Of a DNA stretch of 5,408 bases, positions 1 to 5,408 are shown piece after piece. The number at the start of each line of letters is the position of its first letter. Positions within the stretch are counted from its first letter, which is position 1. Source of the stretch: Burkholderiaceae bacterium (lineage in GTDB: Bacteria; Pseudomonadota; Gammaproteobacteria; Burkholderiales; Burkholderiaceae); the NCBI GenBank assembly GCA_022701845.1, contig JAKONS010000110.1, positions 1-5,408 of the forward strand, given 5' to 3'. The notes below the pieces were generated by a model. It made no database searches. It had not been told where the DNA came from and worked only from the letters and a program-made list of their open reading frames with translations. The position numbers and the translations under genes were made by a program.

Positions 1-173
1 GTTGAAAAAATTAATTTTCGAACAAACCAGCCATCTGCAAACCGCAACCAGGACTCTTGGCTGCTCCGCCCCAAGCTTTGCGGCGCTTTCGCGACGGTTG
101 CATCAGGGCAGCCTTCGACTATAGCACGATTGCAGCTTAGTTGGACAAGACCCGAGCCATACGTCCTACACAT
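1..173 (-). CDS. Possible partial short ORF running off the left edge (uncertain)
   Basis: Reading leftward from an ATG at 173-171, the frame stays open for 57 codons to the window edge. The visible product begins MCRTYGSGLVQLSCNRAIVE and ends near the edge with FVRKLIF. It would be divergent from paoA. I recognise no domain, signal or membrane segment in it. The ribosome binding site is poor and third-position base use is mixed, so coding bias gives no support. The ATG also sits inside the left arm of the inverted repeat at 172-207. Chance openness of this length is plausible, so this is a candidate only; sequence to the left is needed to decide. Confidence 0.2.
   Translation of the reverse strand, partial: MCRTYGSGLVQLSCNRAIVEGCPDATVAKAPQSLGRSSQESWLRFADGWFVRKLIFS
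98..125 (+). promoter_or_regulatory. Weak sigma-70-like promoter candidate for paoABC
   Basis: TTGCAT (98-103) and TATAGC (120-125) are separated by 16 bp. They match the -35 and -10 consensus at 3 of 6 and 4 of 6 positions, so the site is weak and would probably need an activator if real. Transcription from it would give a leader of about 110 nt carrying the inverted repeat at 172-207. A competing candidate is TTGAGA at 180-185 (5 of 6 to a -35), inside the dyad, but its best -10 (GATATC, 205-210) is poor and 19 bp away. Confidence 0.25.
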
Positions 174-207
174 CTCGACTTGAGAAGACCGTAGCGTCAG
201 TCGAGAT
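172..207. promoter_or_regulatory. 9-bp inverted repeat, candidate operator or leader hairpin
   Basis: ATCTCGACT (172-180) and its exact reverse complement AGTCGAGAT (199-207) flank an 18-bp spacer, upstream of the paoA start at 244. The core hexamer TCGACT occurs a third time at 115-120, abutting the TATAGC candidate -10. Arm centres are 27 bp apart, which could suit a dimeric or tetrameric regulator. As RNA the arms would form a 9-bp stem with an 18-nt loop. The repeat is seen directly; its regulatory role is inferred. Confidence 0.45.
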
Positions 208-243
208 ATCACTACAGCCGAAGCGCCCTATCGCGCTCCCACG

Positions 244-927
244 ATGAAAACATCCAATTTCTACACGCCCGAGGTAAGCCGCCGCACGGTGGTCGCCACC
301 GGCCTCGGGACTGCAGCAGTTGTAGCCTTCCCGACCGCCGACGCACAGCCAGCATCATCCACTGTCGTGCCGCCGGTAGCGAAGACAGCCGCCTCGCCAG
401 CGCCAACCGCCATCCCAACAATGCCGGTCACGCTAACCGTCAATGGCCGTAGCCATTCGATGAAACTTGATACGCGTACCACTCTGCTGGATACGCTTCG
501 CGAACACATACAGCTCACAGGTACCAAAAAGGGTTGTGACCATGGTCAGTGCGGTGCCTGTACCGTCATGGTGAACGGCAAACGCATCAACAGCTGCCTG
601 ACACTCGCAGTGATGCACGATGGCGACGAGGTCACAACCATCGAAGGATTTGGCCGCCCAGGACAACTCCATCCAATGCAAGCCGCATTTGTCAAACACG
701 ATGGCTTTCAGTGCGGCTACTGCACTCCCGGCCAAATCTGTTCGGCGATTGGAACGCTTGAGGAAATCAAGGCGGGTGTGCCCAGCCATGTGAGCGTCGA
801 CATCACGGCGCTGCAAAAAGCCTCGCCCGAAGAAATCAAAGAACGCATGAGCGGAAACATTTGCCGTTGCGGTGCATACGCGAACATCCTCGATGCGGTC
901 ACGGAAGTTTCGGGAGCTCAGGGATGA
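244..927 (+). CDS. paoA: Periplasmic aldehyde oxidoreductase, 2Fe-2S subunit PaoA
   Basis: PaoA is the small electron-transfer subunit of the heterotrimeric molybdenum aldehyde oxidoreductase PaoABC. The 227 residues compare with about 229 in E. coli. A Tat signal occupies the N-terminus: SRRTVV at 12-17, a hydrophobic Ala/Gly/Val stretch to about 29, and a likely cleavage site after ADA (32-34). An Ala/Pro-rich linker runs to about 60. A plant-type ferredoxin domain follows, with one 2Fe-2S cluster on C98, C103, C106 and C118. The C-terminal helical domain carries the second cluster on C157, C160, C207 and C209 (CGYC and CRC motifs). ATG 244 is chosen because no other in-frame ATG, GTG or TTG lies between it and the stop at 181, and the next ATG (421) would delete the Tat signal. 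It lacks a clear Shine-Dalgarno sequence. The stop overlaps the paoB start as ATGA, which implies coupled translation. Confidence 0.95.
   Translation: MKTSNFYTPEVSRRTVVATGLGTAAVVAFPTADAQPASSTVVPPVAKTAASPAPTAIPTMPVTLTVNGRSHSMKLDTRTTLLDTLREHIQLTGTKKGCDHGQCGACTVMVNGKRINSCLTLAVMHDGDEVTTIEGFGRPGQLHPMQAAFVKHDGFQCGYCTPGQICSAIGTLEEIKAGVPSHVSVDITALQKASPEEIKERMSGNICRCGAYANILDAVTEVSGAQG
912..916 (+). promoter_or_regulatory. Ribosome binding site deciding the paoB start
   Basis: GGGAG lies 7 nt before the ATG at 924, inside the end of paoA. It supports 924 as the true paoB start over an in-frame upstream ATG at 861, which would add 21 residues unlike the family and overlap paoA by 67 bp. Confidence 0.7.
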
Positions 928-1868
928 AGACCTTTACCTACGAGCGTGTACAGACCCCAGCCGACGCAGCGCGCGCGCTGTCGCAGAAGCCTGGCGCACG
1001 TCTGATTGCAGGTGGCACTAACCTGTTGGATCTGATGAAGCTGCAGATCGAGTCGCCAGCTCACTTGATCGACATCAACCGCCTCGATCTGAATCGGGTG
1101 GAAACCATGCCATCGGGCGGTCTGCGCATCGGTGCCGTTGTTCGCAACACGGATCTGGCGGCACATCCGAAAGTGCGAAGCGACTATGCGGTTCTCAGCC
1201 GCGCACTGGTTTCGGGTGCTTCCGGCCAATTGCGGAACAAGGCCACCACGGGCGGCAATTTGCTGCAGCGCACGCGCTGCCCATATTTCTACGACACCAC
1301 CAAGCCGTGCAACAAGCGCGAACCGGGTACCGGTTGTTCGGCAATCGGCGGCATCGACCGCAACCTCGCGATTCTAGGCACGAGCGAACACTGCATCGCT
1401 ACGCACCCGAGCGATATGGCGGTCGCCATGCGCGTACTCGATGCGCAGGTGGAAACGGTACGTGCGGACGGTACGCAACGCACCATTCCCATCGCGGACT
1501 TCCATCGACTTCCTGGCAATACGCCGCACATCGAAACCGCACTGATGAAGGATGAAATCATCACGGCGGTGACCTTGCCCCCGCCGGTGAGGGGCAAGCA
1601 TATCTATCGGAAGGTGCGCGACCGCGCCTCCTATGCGTTCGCGTTGGTGTCTGTCGCTGCGATCGTTCAGCCTGACGGTCGTGGGCGTTTTGCCTATGGG
1701 GGTCTGGCGCACAAGCCCTGGCGGGTGGAGGCTGCAGAAGCCAAAACCGGTGCCGATGCCATTGCCGAAGCGACGCTCGCGGGTGCGCGCACCAGCGAAC
1801 ACAACGCCTTCAAGCCGCTGCTGATCCAACGCACGCTCGCCTCCGTTTTACAAGAAGCCCGAGGCTGA
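924..1868 (+). CDS. paoB: Periplasmic aldehyde oxidoreductase, FAD subunit PaoB
   Basis: PaoB is the flavin subunit of PaoABC, passing electrons from the Fe-S clusters to the external acceptor. The product is 314 residues (about 318 in E. coli) and starts [15 protein letters not shown], typical of the family. FAD-binding signatures are [12 protein letters not shown] (28-39) and [14 protein letters not shown] (108-121). A segment absent from ordinary xanthine dehydrogenase FAD subunits carries C119, C129, C138 and C157. In E. coli PaoB the equivalent cysteines bind an additional 4Fe-4S cluster, and all four appear kept here. The conserved [17 protein letters not shown] block (230-246) and GGLAHKPWR (259-267) belong to the C-terminal part. 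There is no signal peptide, in keeping with export piggybacked on PaoA. The start at 924 overlaps the paoA stop. Confidence 0.95.
   Translation: MKTFTYERVQTPADAARALSQKPGARLIAGGTNLLDLMKLQIESPAHLIDINRLDLNRVETMPSGGLRIGAVVRNTDLAAHPKVRSDYAVLSRALVSGASGQLRNKATTGGNLLQRTRCPYFYDTTKPCNKREPGTGCSAIGGIDRNLAILGTSEHCIATHPSDMAVAMRVLDAQVETVRADGTQRTIPIADFHRLPGNTPHIETALMKDEIITAVTLPPPVRGKHIYRKVRDRASYAFALVSVAAIVQPDGRGRFAYGGLAHKPWRVEAAEAKTGADAIAEATLAGARTSEHNAFKPLLIQRTLASVLQEARG
1860..1864 (+). promoter_or_regulatory. Ribosome binding site for paoC
   Basis: CGAGG at 1860-1864 sits 8 nt before ATG 1873, overlapping the last codons of paoB. Only 4 bp separate the paoB stop from the paoC start, which fits cotranscription and coupled translation. 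Confidence 0.6.
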
Positions 1869-1872
1869 ACAC

Positions 1873-4068
1873 ATGAAATTCGATACCCCAGCCACCCAGA
1901 ATCCCATCGATCGCCTGCAGGTCGTTGGCCAGCCACACGATCGCATCGATGGCCCGCGAAAAACGACCGGCACCGCACCTTATGCGTACGAGCGCCACGA
2001 CGTCGTGGCGGACCAGGCATACGGCGTAATCCTCGGCGCGGCGATTGCCAAAGGTCGCATCGTTCGCCTGGACACGATGGCTGCCAAGGCTGCTCCGGGC
2101 GTCATCACGGTCGTCACTTACGAGAACGCCGGCAAAGTCGGCAAGGCCAAAGCGATTACGGCGAAGCTGCTGGCTGGACCCCAAGTCGACCACTTCGACC
2201 AGGCAGTCGCTATCGTCGTCGCCGACACCTTCGAAAATGCGCGCGCGGCGTCGAAACTCATTCGGGTCGATTACGAAAAGAGCGCCGGAAAGTTCGACCT
2301 GGCAGCGGAGCGCGGCTCAGCGGTGAAGCCCAAGATGAGCGATCCGGCCGACACCGCCGTCGGTGACTTCGACGGCGCCTTTGCAAAGGCCAGCGTGAAG
2401 GTCGACCAGACCTACACCACACCGGATCAAAGCCATTCGGCCATGGAGCCTTTCGCGACGATCGCATCCTGGGTCGGCGACAAACTCACCGTCTGGACCA
2501 GCAACCAGATGATCGATTGGGCCCGCCGCGACCTGGCCGAAATTTTCAGTCTGCCGAAAACCAATTTCCACGTCGTTTCGACCTATGTCGGCGGTGGGTT
2601 CGGATCCAAGCTCTGGATCCGCAGCGACGTGGTGATGGCTGCACTCGCTGCGCGCGCCGCCGGCCGTCCGGTGAAGGTCGCCCTGGCCCGGCCCCAGATC
2701 TACAACAACACCACGCACCGCCCGGCGACCATCCAGCGCATCCGCATCGGTGCGGACGCCAACGGAAAGATCAATGCCATCGGTCACGAGTCATGGTCCG
2801 GCGATCTTCCCGGCGGACAGCCGGAAGCTGCCGCACTGCAGACGCGGTTGCTGTATGCGGGAGCCAACCGCATGACATCGCACCGGCTCGCCACGCTGGA
2901 TCTTCCCGAAGGCAACGCGATGCGGGCGCCAGGAGAAGCGCCCGGCCTGATGGCGCTCGAGATCGCCATGGACGAGTTGGCCGAGACGTTGAAGATGGAC
3001 CCGGTCGCCTTGCGCATCGTCAACGACACCCAGGTGGATCCGGAAAAGCCCGGCCGCATGTTCTCGCACCGTGACTTCGTCGGTTGCCTGCGCACGGGCG
3101 CGCAGCGGTTCGGTTGGGAAAAGCGCAATGCCCTACCCGGCCAGATGCGCGAAGGCCGGTGGCTGATCGGTATGGGCATGGCGTCGGCGTTTCGCGGCAA
3201 TGTGACGATGAAGTCGGGCGCCCGGGTTTCCATCGACCGGCGCGGGACGATTACCGTCTCCACCGACATGACCGATATCGGTACGGGCAGCTACACCGTC
3301 ATCGCGCAGACAGCTGCCGAAATGCTAGGCGTACCCCTCGAACGCATTGCGGTCCGCCTGGGTGACTCCGACTTTCCTGCGTCGTCCGGATCCGGTGGTC
3401 AGTGGGGCGGCAACAGTTCGACGGCAGGTGTATATGCAGCCTGCGTCAAGCTTCGGGAGACGGTTGCAAAGCGCGCCGGCTTCAAGCCGGAATCGGCGAC
3501 TTTCTCCGACGGTAATGTGTCGGCGAATGGTCAATCGAAATCCTTGGCCGAGGTTGCGGGTTCCGAGGGCATCACTGTCGAGGATTACATCGAGTTCGGA
3601 GAGCTGACGAAGAAATATGCGCAGGCGACGTTCGGAGCGCATTTCGCGGAAGTCGGCGTGGACTCGTTCACCGGTGAAGTGCGTGTGCGCCGTATGAGCG
3701 GAGCGTTCGCCGCGGGCCGCATCCTCAATCCCAAGACGGCCCGCAGTCAGGTCATCGGCGCCATGACGATGGGGCTCGGTGCGGCACTGATGGAGGAAGC
3801 CATCGTCGATGTTCGCCACGGATATTTCGTGAACCACGACTTGGCGGAATACCAGGTACCGGTACATGCCGATGTGCCTGTTCAAGATGTTTTCTTCATG
3901 GACGAGGTAGACGCGAAGTCTTCGCCGATGAAGGCCAAGGGGGTTGGCGAACTGGGCCTGTGTGGCAGCGCGGCGGCCATTGCGAACGCGGTTTACAACG
4001 CCTGCGGCGTGCGCATTCGCGATTACCCACTCACGCTGGACAAGATCGTCGGCAAGATTCGCGTCTGA
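1873..4068 (+). CDS. paoC: Periplasmic aldehyde oxidoreductase, molybdenum subunit PaoC
   Basis: PaoC is the large catalytic subunit, oxidising aldehydes to carboxylic acids at a molybdenum centre. In E. coli PaoC the cofactor is molybdopterin cytosine dinucleotide, and the same is inferred here. The length of 731 residues is close to the 732 of E. coli, so the gene looks intact. The N-terminal KVVG-like/DGP-KTTGTA block lies at 17-35. Cofactor and active-site elements include DQSHSAMEP (185-193), GGGFGSK (240-246), MRAPGEAPG (350-358), R441 in AFRGN and SSGSGGQWGGNSS (504-516). The base catalyst glutamate E693 lies in KGVGELGLCG (689-698). R441 and E693 align by one-residue shift with the active-site R440 and E692 recalled for E. 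coli PaoC. There is no signal peptide, so the folded complex depends on PaoA for Tat export. One difference from the recalled E. coli loop GGGFGGK is Ser245 (codon 2605-2607). No paoD chaperone gene follows. Confidence 0.96.
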   Translation: MKFDTPATQNPIDRLQVVGQPHDRIDGPRKTTGTAPYAYERHDVVADQAYGVILGAAIAKGRIVRLDTMAAKAAPGVITVVTYENAGKVGKAKAITAKLLAGPQVDHFDQAVAIVVADTFENARAASKLIRVDYEKSAGKFDLAAERGSAVKPKMSDPADTAVGDFDGAFAKASVKVDQTYTTPDQSHSAMEPFATIASWVGDKLTVWTSNQMIDWARRDLAEIFSLPKTNFHVVSTYVGGGFGSKLWIRSDVVMAALAARAAGRPVKVALARPQIYNNTTHRPATIQRIRIGADANGKINAIGHESWSGDLPGGQPEAAALQTRLLYAGANRMTSHRLATLDLPEGNAMRAPGEAPGLMALEIAMDELAETLKMDPVALRIVNDTQVDPEKPGRMFSHRDFVGCLRTGAQRFGWEKRNALPGQMREGRWLIGMGMASAFRGNVTMKSGARVSIDRRGTITVSTDMTDIGTGSYTVIAQTAAEMLGVPLERIAVRLGDSDFPASSGSGGQWGGNSSTAGVYAACVKLRETVAKRAGFKPESATFSDGNVSANGQSKSLAEVAGSEGITVEDYIEFGELTKKYAQATFGAHFAEVGVDSFTGEVRVRRMSGAFAAGRILNPKTARSQVIGAMTMGLGAALMEEAIVDVRHGYFVNHDLAEYQVPVHADVPVQDVFFMDEVDAKSSPMKAKGVGELGLCGSAAAIANAVYNACGVRIRDYPLTLDKIVGKIRV

Positions 4069-4076
4069 CGACGGTT

Positions 4077-4116
4077 ATCGCCGGCAGGAGTTGAGTGCGA
4101 TCGGGGAACCGGCGAT
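4077..4116. terminator. Inverted repeat between convergent genes, weak terminator candidate
   Basis: ATCGCCGG (4077-4084) and CCGGCGAT (4109-4116) are perfect reverse complements with a 24-nt loop. They fill most of the 51-bp gap between the paoC stop and the stop of the opposing small gene. Position suggests a shared transcription end for both strands, but there is no T-run on either side and the loop is long, so intrinsic termination is doubtful. Confidence 0.3.
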
Positions 4117-4119
4117 GCG

Positions 4120-4401
4120 CTAGGCCCCGCTCCCGTACATCCGCGCGAACCCGCGTTCCATGCGCTCGCATTGCGCCTGACGCTCCTTGACCACTTCCGG
4201 ACTTGGAGCGTCGCGTCCCACCGTTTTCCAACACTCGGCAATGATGATTCGATGACTGTTGATGTCGTTCGAATCTTTTCCGCCCGAAGCCTTCCAATAC
4301 AAAGTCGCCAGCGCTGCCAGCACCATCAACACCACGACGGTTTGCAGGATCGAGCGTACGCCGCCTCGTTTTTGCAATGCAGGCTGAGGATTTGTTGCCA
4401 T
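4120..4401 (-). CDS. Small single-pass membrane protein of unknown function
   Basis: I do not recognise this 93-residue protein. A short basic N-terminus (K11, R12, R16) precedes one hydrophobic segment at about 17-36 (SILQTVVVLMVLAALATLYW). A charged, soluble tail of about 57 residues follows. The positive-inside rule puts the tail in the periplasm, where C57 and C78 could form a disulfide. The tail is Glu/Arg-rich near 69-88 and probably helical. ATG 4401 has no good ribosome binding site; the next Met (26) lies inside the membrane segment, so no better start is visible. It is preferred over overlapping frames on the same strand because only this one gives a coherent membrane-protein layout. 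It follows the ABC exporter gene on the same strand after 155 bp and converges with paoC. A link to either neighbour is not shown. Confidence 0.7.
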   Translation of the reverse strand: MATNPQPALQKRGGVRSILQTVVVLMVLAALATLYWKASGGKDSNDINSHRIIIAECWKTVGRDAPSPEVVKERQAQCERMERGFARMYGSGA

Positions 4402-4556
4402 GGTCTATTTTTGGAAGTGGTTGAAGCCGGCAGCGATTCGGCCTTAATCCGAGTAGAAGCCAATACGAGAATAAAGCCGCTGTTCGTGACCTCGAAGGTG
4501 GCACCGCCCGCATTGTCGGGCAATAGTCCCAATGCGCTCCGCACGCATTGGGTCAA
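4402..4556 (-). other. Intergenic region between the exporter gene and the small membrane protein gene
   Basis: This 155-bp gap lies downstream of the exporter stop and upstream of the small gene on the minus strand. It contains the hairpins at 4506-4552 and a weak imperfect hairpin around 4436-4453. I could not identify a convincing promoter for the small gene by eye, nor a good ribosome binding site before its ATG. Cotranscription with the exporter gene or an independent weak promoter are both possible. Confidence 0.4.
4528..4552 (-). terminator. Stem-loop just after the ABC exporter gene
   Basis: CCCAATGCG (4528-4536) and CGCATTGGG (4544-4552) form a perfect 9-bp stem with a 7-nt loop, starting 4 bp past the exporter stop codon (minus strand). 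A second short stem, GCCCG/CGGGC (4506-4510 and 4517-4521, 6-nt loop), follows. There is no T-run after either, so this may act as an mRNA 3'-end stabilising or Rho-associated structure rather than a classic intrinsic terminator. Confidence 0.45.
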
Positions 4557-5408
4557 TCAAATTGCAGGAGTACCCGCGGCGGGCGAATGCAACCGCGCAT
4601 ACAGCCCGTCGGCGCGCAACAGGTCTGCATGCGTGCCCTGCTCCACGATCCTTCCTTGCTGCATGACCACGACGCGGTCCGCATGCTCGATCGTGGATAG
4701 ACGATGGGCGACCACGAGCGTGGTCCGTCCGCGCATCACGCGTTGCAATGCCACCTGCACCAGCCGCTCGGATCCGGTGTCGAGCGCCGACGTGGCCTCG
4801 TCGAGGATCAGGATCGGTGCGTCCTTGTAGAGCGCCCGGGCGATCGCCAGGCGTTGGCGTTGCCCGCCGGACAGTTCGGAGGCGTTATGCCCCACCACCG
4901 TATCCATGCCGTTCGGCATCCGGGCCACATGGTCGGCCAGATTGGAATCCTCCAGGCACCGCTGCAAACGTTCACGATCCTGCGGCTGACCCATGGCGAT
5001 GTTGGCGGCAACGGTGTCGTTCAGCATCACGACGTCCTGACTGACCATGGCGAATCGATCGCGCAATGCCTGCAGGTCCCAATCGGCGACATCGTGGCCG
5101 GCCACCCGCACCGAGCCGCTGCCGGGCAATACGAACCGGGGCAGCAAGTTGACCAGGGTGGTCTTGCCCGAGCCCGAAGGGCCCACGAAGGCGACCACCT
5201 CACCACGGCGAATCGACAGGTCGATTCCATCGAGCGCGGGTGCGGTTCCTTCGCGATAGGCGACCTGCACACCCCGCCACTCGATCAACGGTTCGGCAGA
5301 GAGCTCGCTGCCCGCCGGCGTCCACGCACCACCGCGCTCGGTCTTGACTTCTCCGAGCAGCGCCAGACCCCGCTCGAGTGCCGCGACACCCCGCGTCACC
5401 GGGTTGGC
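4557..5408 (-). CDS. msbA: MsbA-type lipid A/ABC exporter, C-terminal part (5' end beyond window)
   Basis: This is the 3' portion of a fused permease-ATPase ABC exporter; 283 codons are visible. MsbA flips lipid A-core across the inner membrane as a homodimer. The first residues ([19 protein letters not shown]) match the end of the last transmembrane helix region and coupling to the ATPase in MsbA, so the transmembrane domain lies beyond the right edge. The GTG at 5399 is an internal valine, not a start. The ATPase domain is complete. Counting from that valine, it has Walker [10 protein letters not shown] (73-81), Q-loop VSQD (119-122), signature LSGGQRQR (176-183), Walker B ILILDE (196-201) with D-loop SALD, and the switch histidine in VVAHRLST (229-236). 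The protein ends [10 protein letters not shown]. The family assignment is firm. The msbA name is likely, but related drug or lipid exporters share this domain. lpxK, often beside msbA, is not downstream. Confidence 0.88.
   Translation of the reverse strand, partial: ANPVTRGVAALERGLALLGEVKTERGGAWTPAGSELSAEPLIEWRGVQVAYREGTAPALDGIDLSIRRGEVVAFVGPSGSGKTTLVNLLPRFVLPGSGSVRVAGHDVADWDLQALRDRFAMVSQDVVMLNDTVAANIAMGQPQDRERLQRCLEDSNLADHVARMPNGMDTVVGHNASELSGGQRQRLAIARALYKDAPILILDEATSALDTGSERLVQVALQRVMRGRTTLVVAHRLSTIEHADRVVVMQQGRIVEQGTHADLLRADGLYARLHSPAAGTPAI

Larger units (their letters stand above)
1..243. other. Leader/intergenic region upstream of paoA
   Basis: This stretch holds no confidently identified gene. 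Its left edge is AT-rich and contains a 12-bp perfect AT-only palindrome at 7-18 (AAAATTAATTTT). A weak sigma-70-like promoter candidate lies at 98-125 and a 9-bp inverted repeat at 172-207. Two frames stay open to the left edge. One is on the plus strand from position 1 to a TGA at 181-183. The other is on the minus strand, from an ATG at 171-173 leftward. The length is enough for a promoter and operator of the pao operon. The region just before the paoA ATG has no purine-rich ribosome binding site. Confidence 0.6.

Noticed and set aside
7..18. 12-bp AT-only palindrome at the window start
   Set aside because: Low-complexity AT sequence forms such palindromes easily, and its context left of the window is not visible, so no role is assigned.
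861..923. Upstream in-frame ATG for paoB adding 21 residues
   Set aside because: The added residues do not resemble the family N-terminus, the overlap with paoA would be 67 bp, and ATG 924 has a good ribosome binding site and an ATGA overlap.
2317..2787. Antisense ORFs within paoC (also 3325-3885)
   Set aside because: They lie fully opposite a strongly conserved coding region and show no domain; such frames are common opposite GC-rich genes.
4031..4513. Minus-strand ORF of 160 codons overlapping the small protein gene and paoC end
   Set aside because: It is Arg-rich without domains and overlaps both neighbours; the 93-codon frame has the coherent membrane-protein structure.
4326..4556. Minus-strand ORF of 76 codons starting with TTG just after the exporter stop
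   Set aside because: It needs a weak TTG start with no ribosome binding site, crosses the hairpin region and overlaps the start of the better-supported small gene.
4171..4830. Long plus-strand ORF of 219 codons
   Set aside because: It lies opposite the small membrane protein gene and the ABC exporter, has no recognisable domain, and is rich in Cys, Arg and Ser as expected of an antisense shadow.
5397..5399. GTG as the start of the ABC exporter gene
   Set aside because: The frame is open upstream to the window edge and the residues before it continue the MsbA pattern; it is an internal valine codon.
1..5408. CRISPR arrays, tRNA or rRNA genes, insertion sequences
   Set aside because: No regularly spaced repeats, cloverleaf-like segments, transposase motifs or flanking terminal repeats were seen on either strand.

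Overview
The window comes from a GC-rich proteobacterium, most likely beta- or gammaproteobacterial. This rests on the close match, recalled from family knowledge, of the three-gene operon to Escherichia coli paoABC (formerly yagTSR) and of the right-hand gene to proteobacterial MsbA. The genus cannot be fixed from the sequence.

Layout. Positions 1-243 are a leader or intergenic region with an AT-rich left edge, a weak candidate promoter and a clear 9-bp inverted repeat. An uncertain short ORF may also run leftward off the window here. Positions 244-4068 (+) hold a compact operon: paoA (2Fe-2S subunit with a Tat signal), paoB (FAD subunit with an extra four-cysteine segment) and paoC (molybdenum catalytic subunit). 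paoA and paoB overlap by ATGA, and paoB and paoC are 4 bp apart. Two genes on the minus strand converge on the operon. One is a 93-codon single-pass membrane protein of unknown function (4120-4401). The other is the 3' half of an MsbA-type ABC exporter (4557 to the window edge), whose start lies outside the window. A 155-bp gap with hairpin-forming repeats separates them, and a 51-bp gap with a long-loop inverted repeat separates paoC from the small protein gene.

How the genes work together. PaoA, PaoB and PaoC should form a heterotrimeric aldehyde oxidoreductase of the xanthine oxidase family. It is assembled with its cofactors in the cytoplasm and exported by the Tat signal on PaoA alone. 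There it would oxidise aldehydes, probably aromatic ones, to carboxylic acids, passing electrons from Mo through the Fe-S clusters and FAD. The dedicated Moco insertion chaperone PaoD, which follows paoC in E. coli, is not in the window. The ABC exporter and the small membrane protein look unrelated to the pao operon in function.

The genes are of known types and I see no clear undescribed system. The points most worth a second look are the dyad and repeated half-sites upstream of paoA, the missing paoD, the unknown two-cysteine membrane protein, and the three-armed repeat after the exporter gene.
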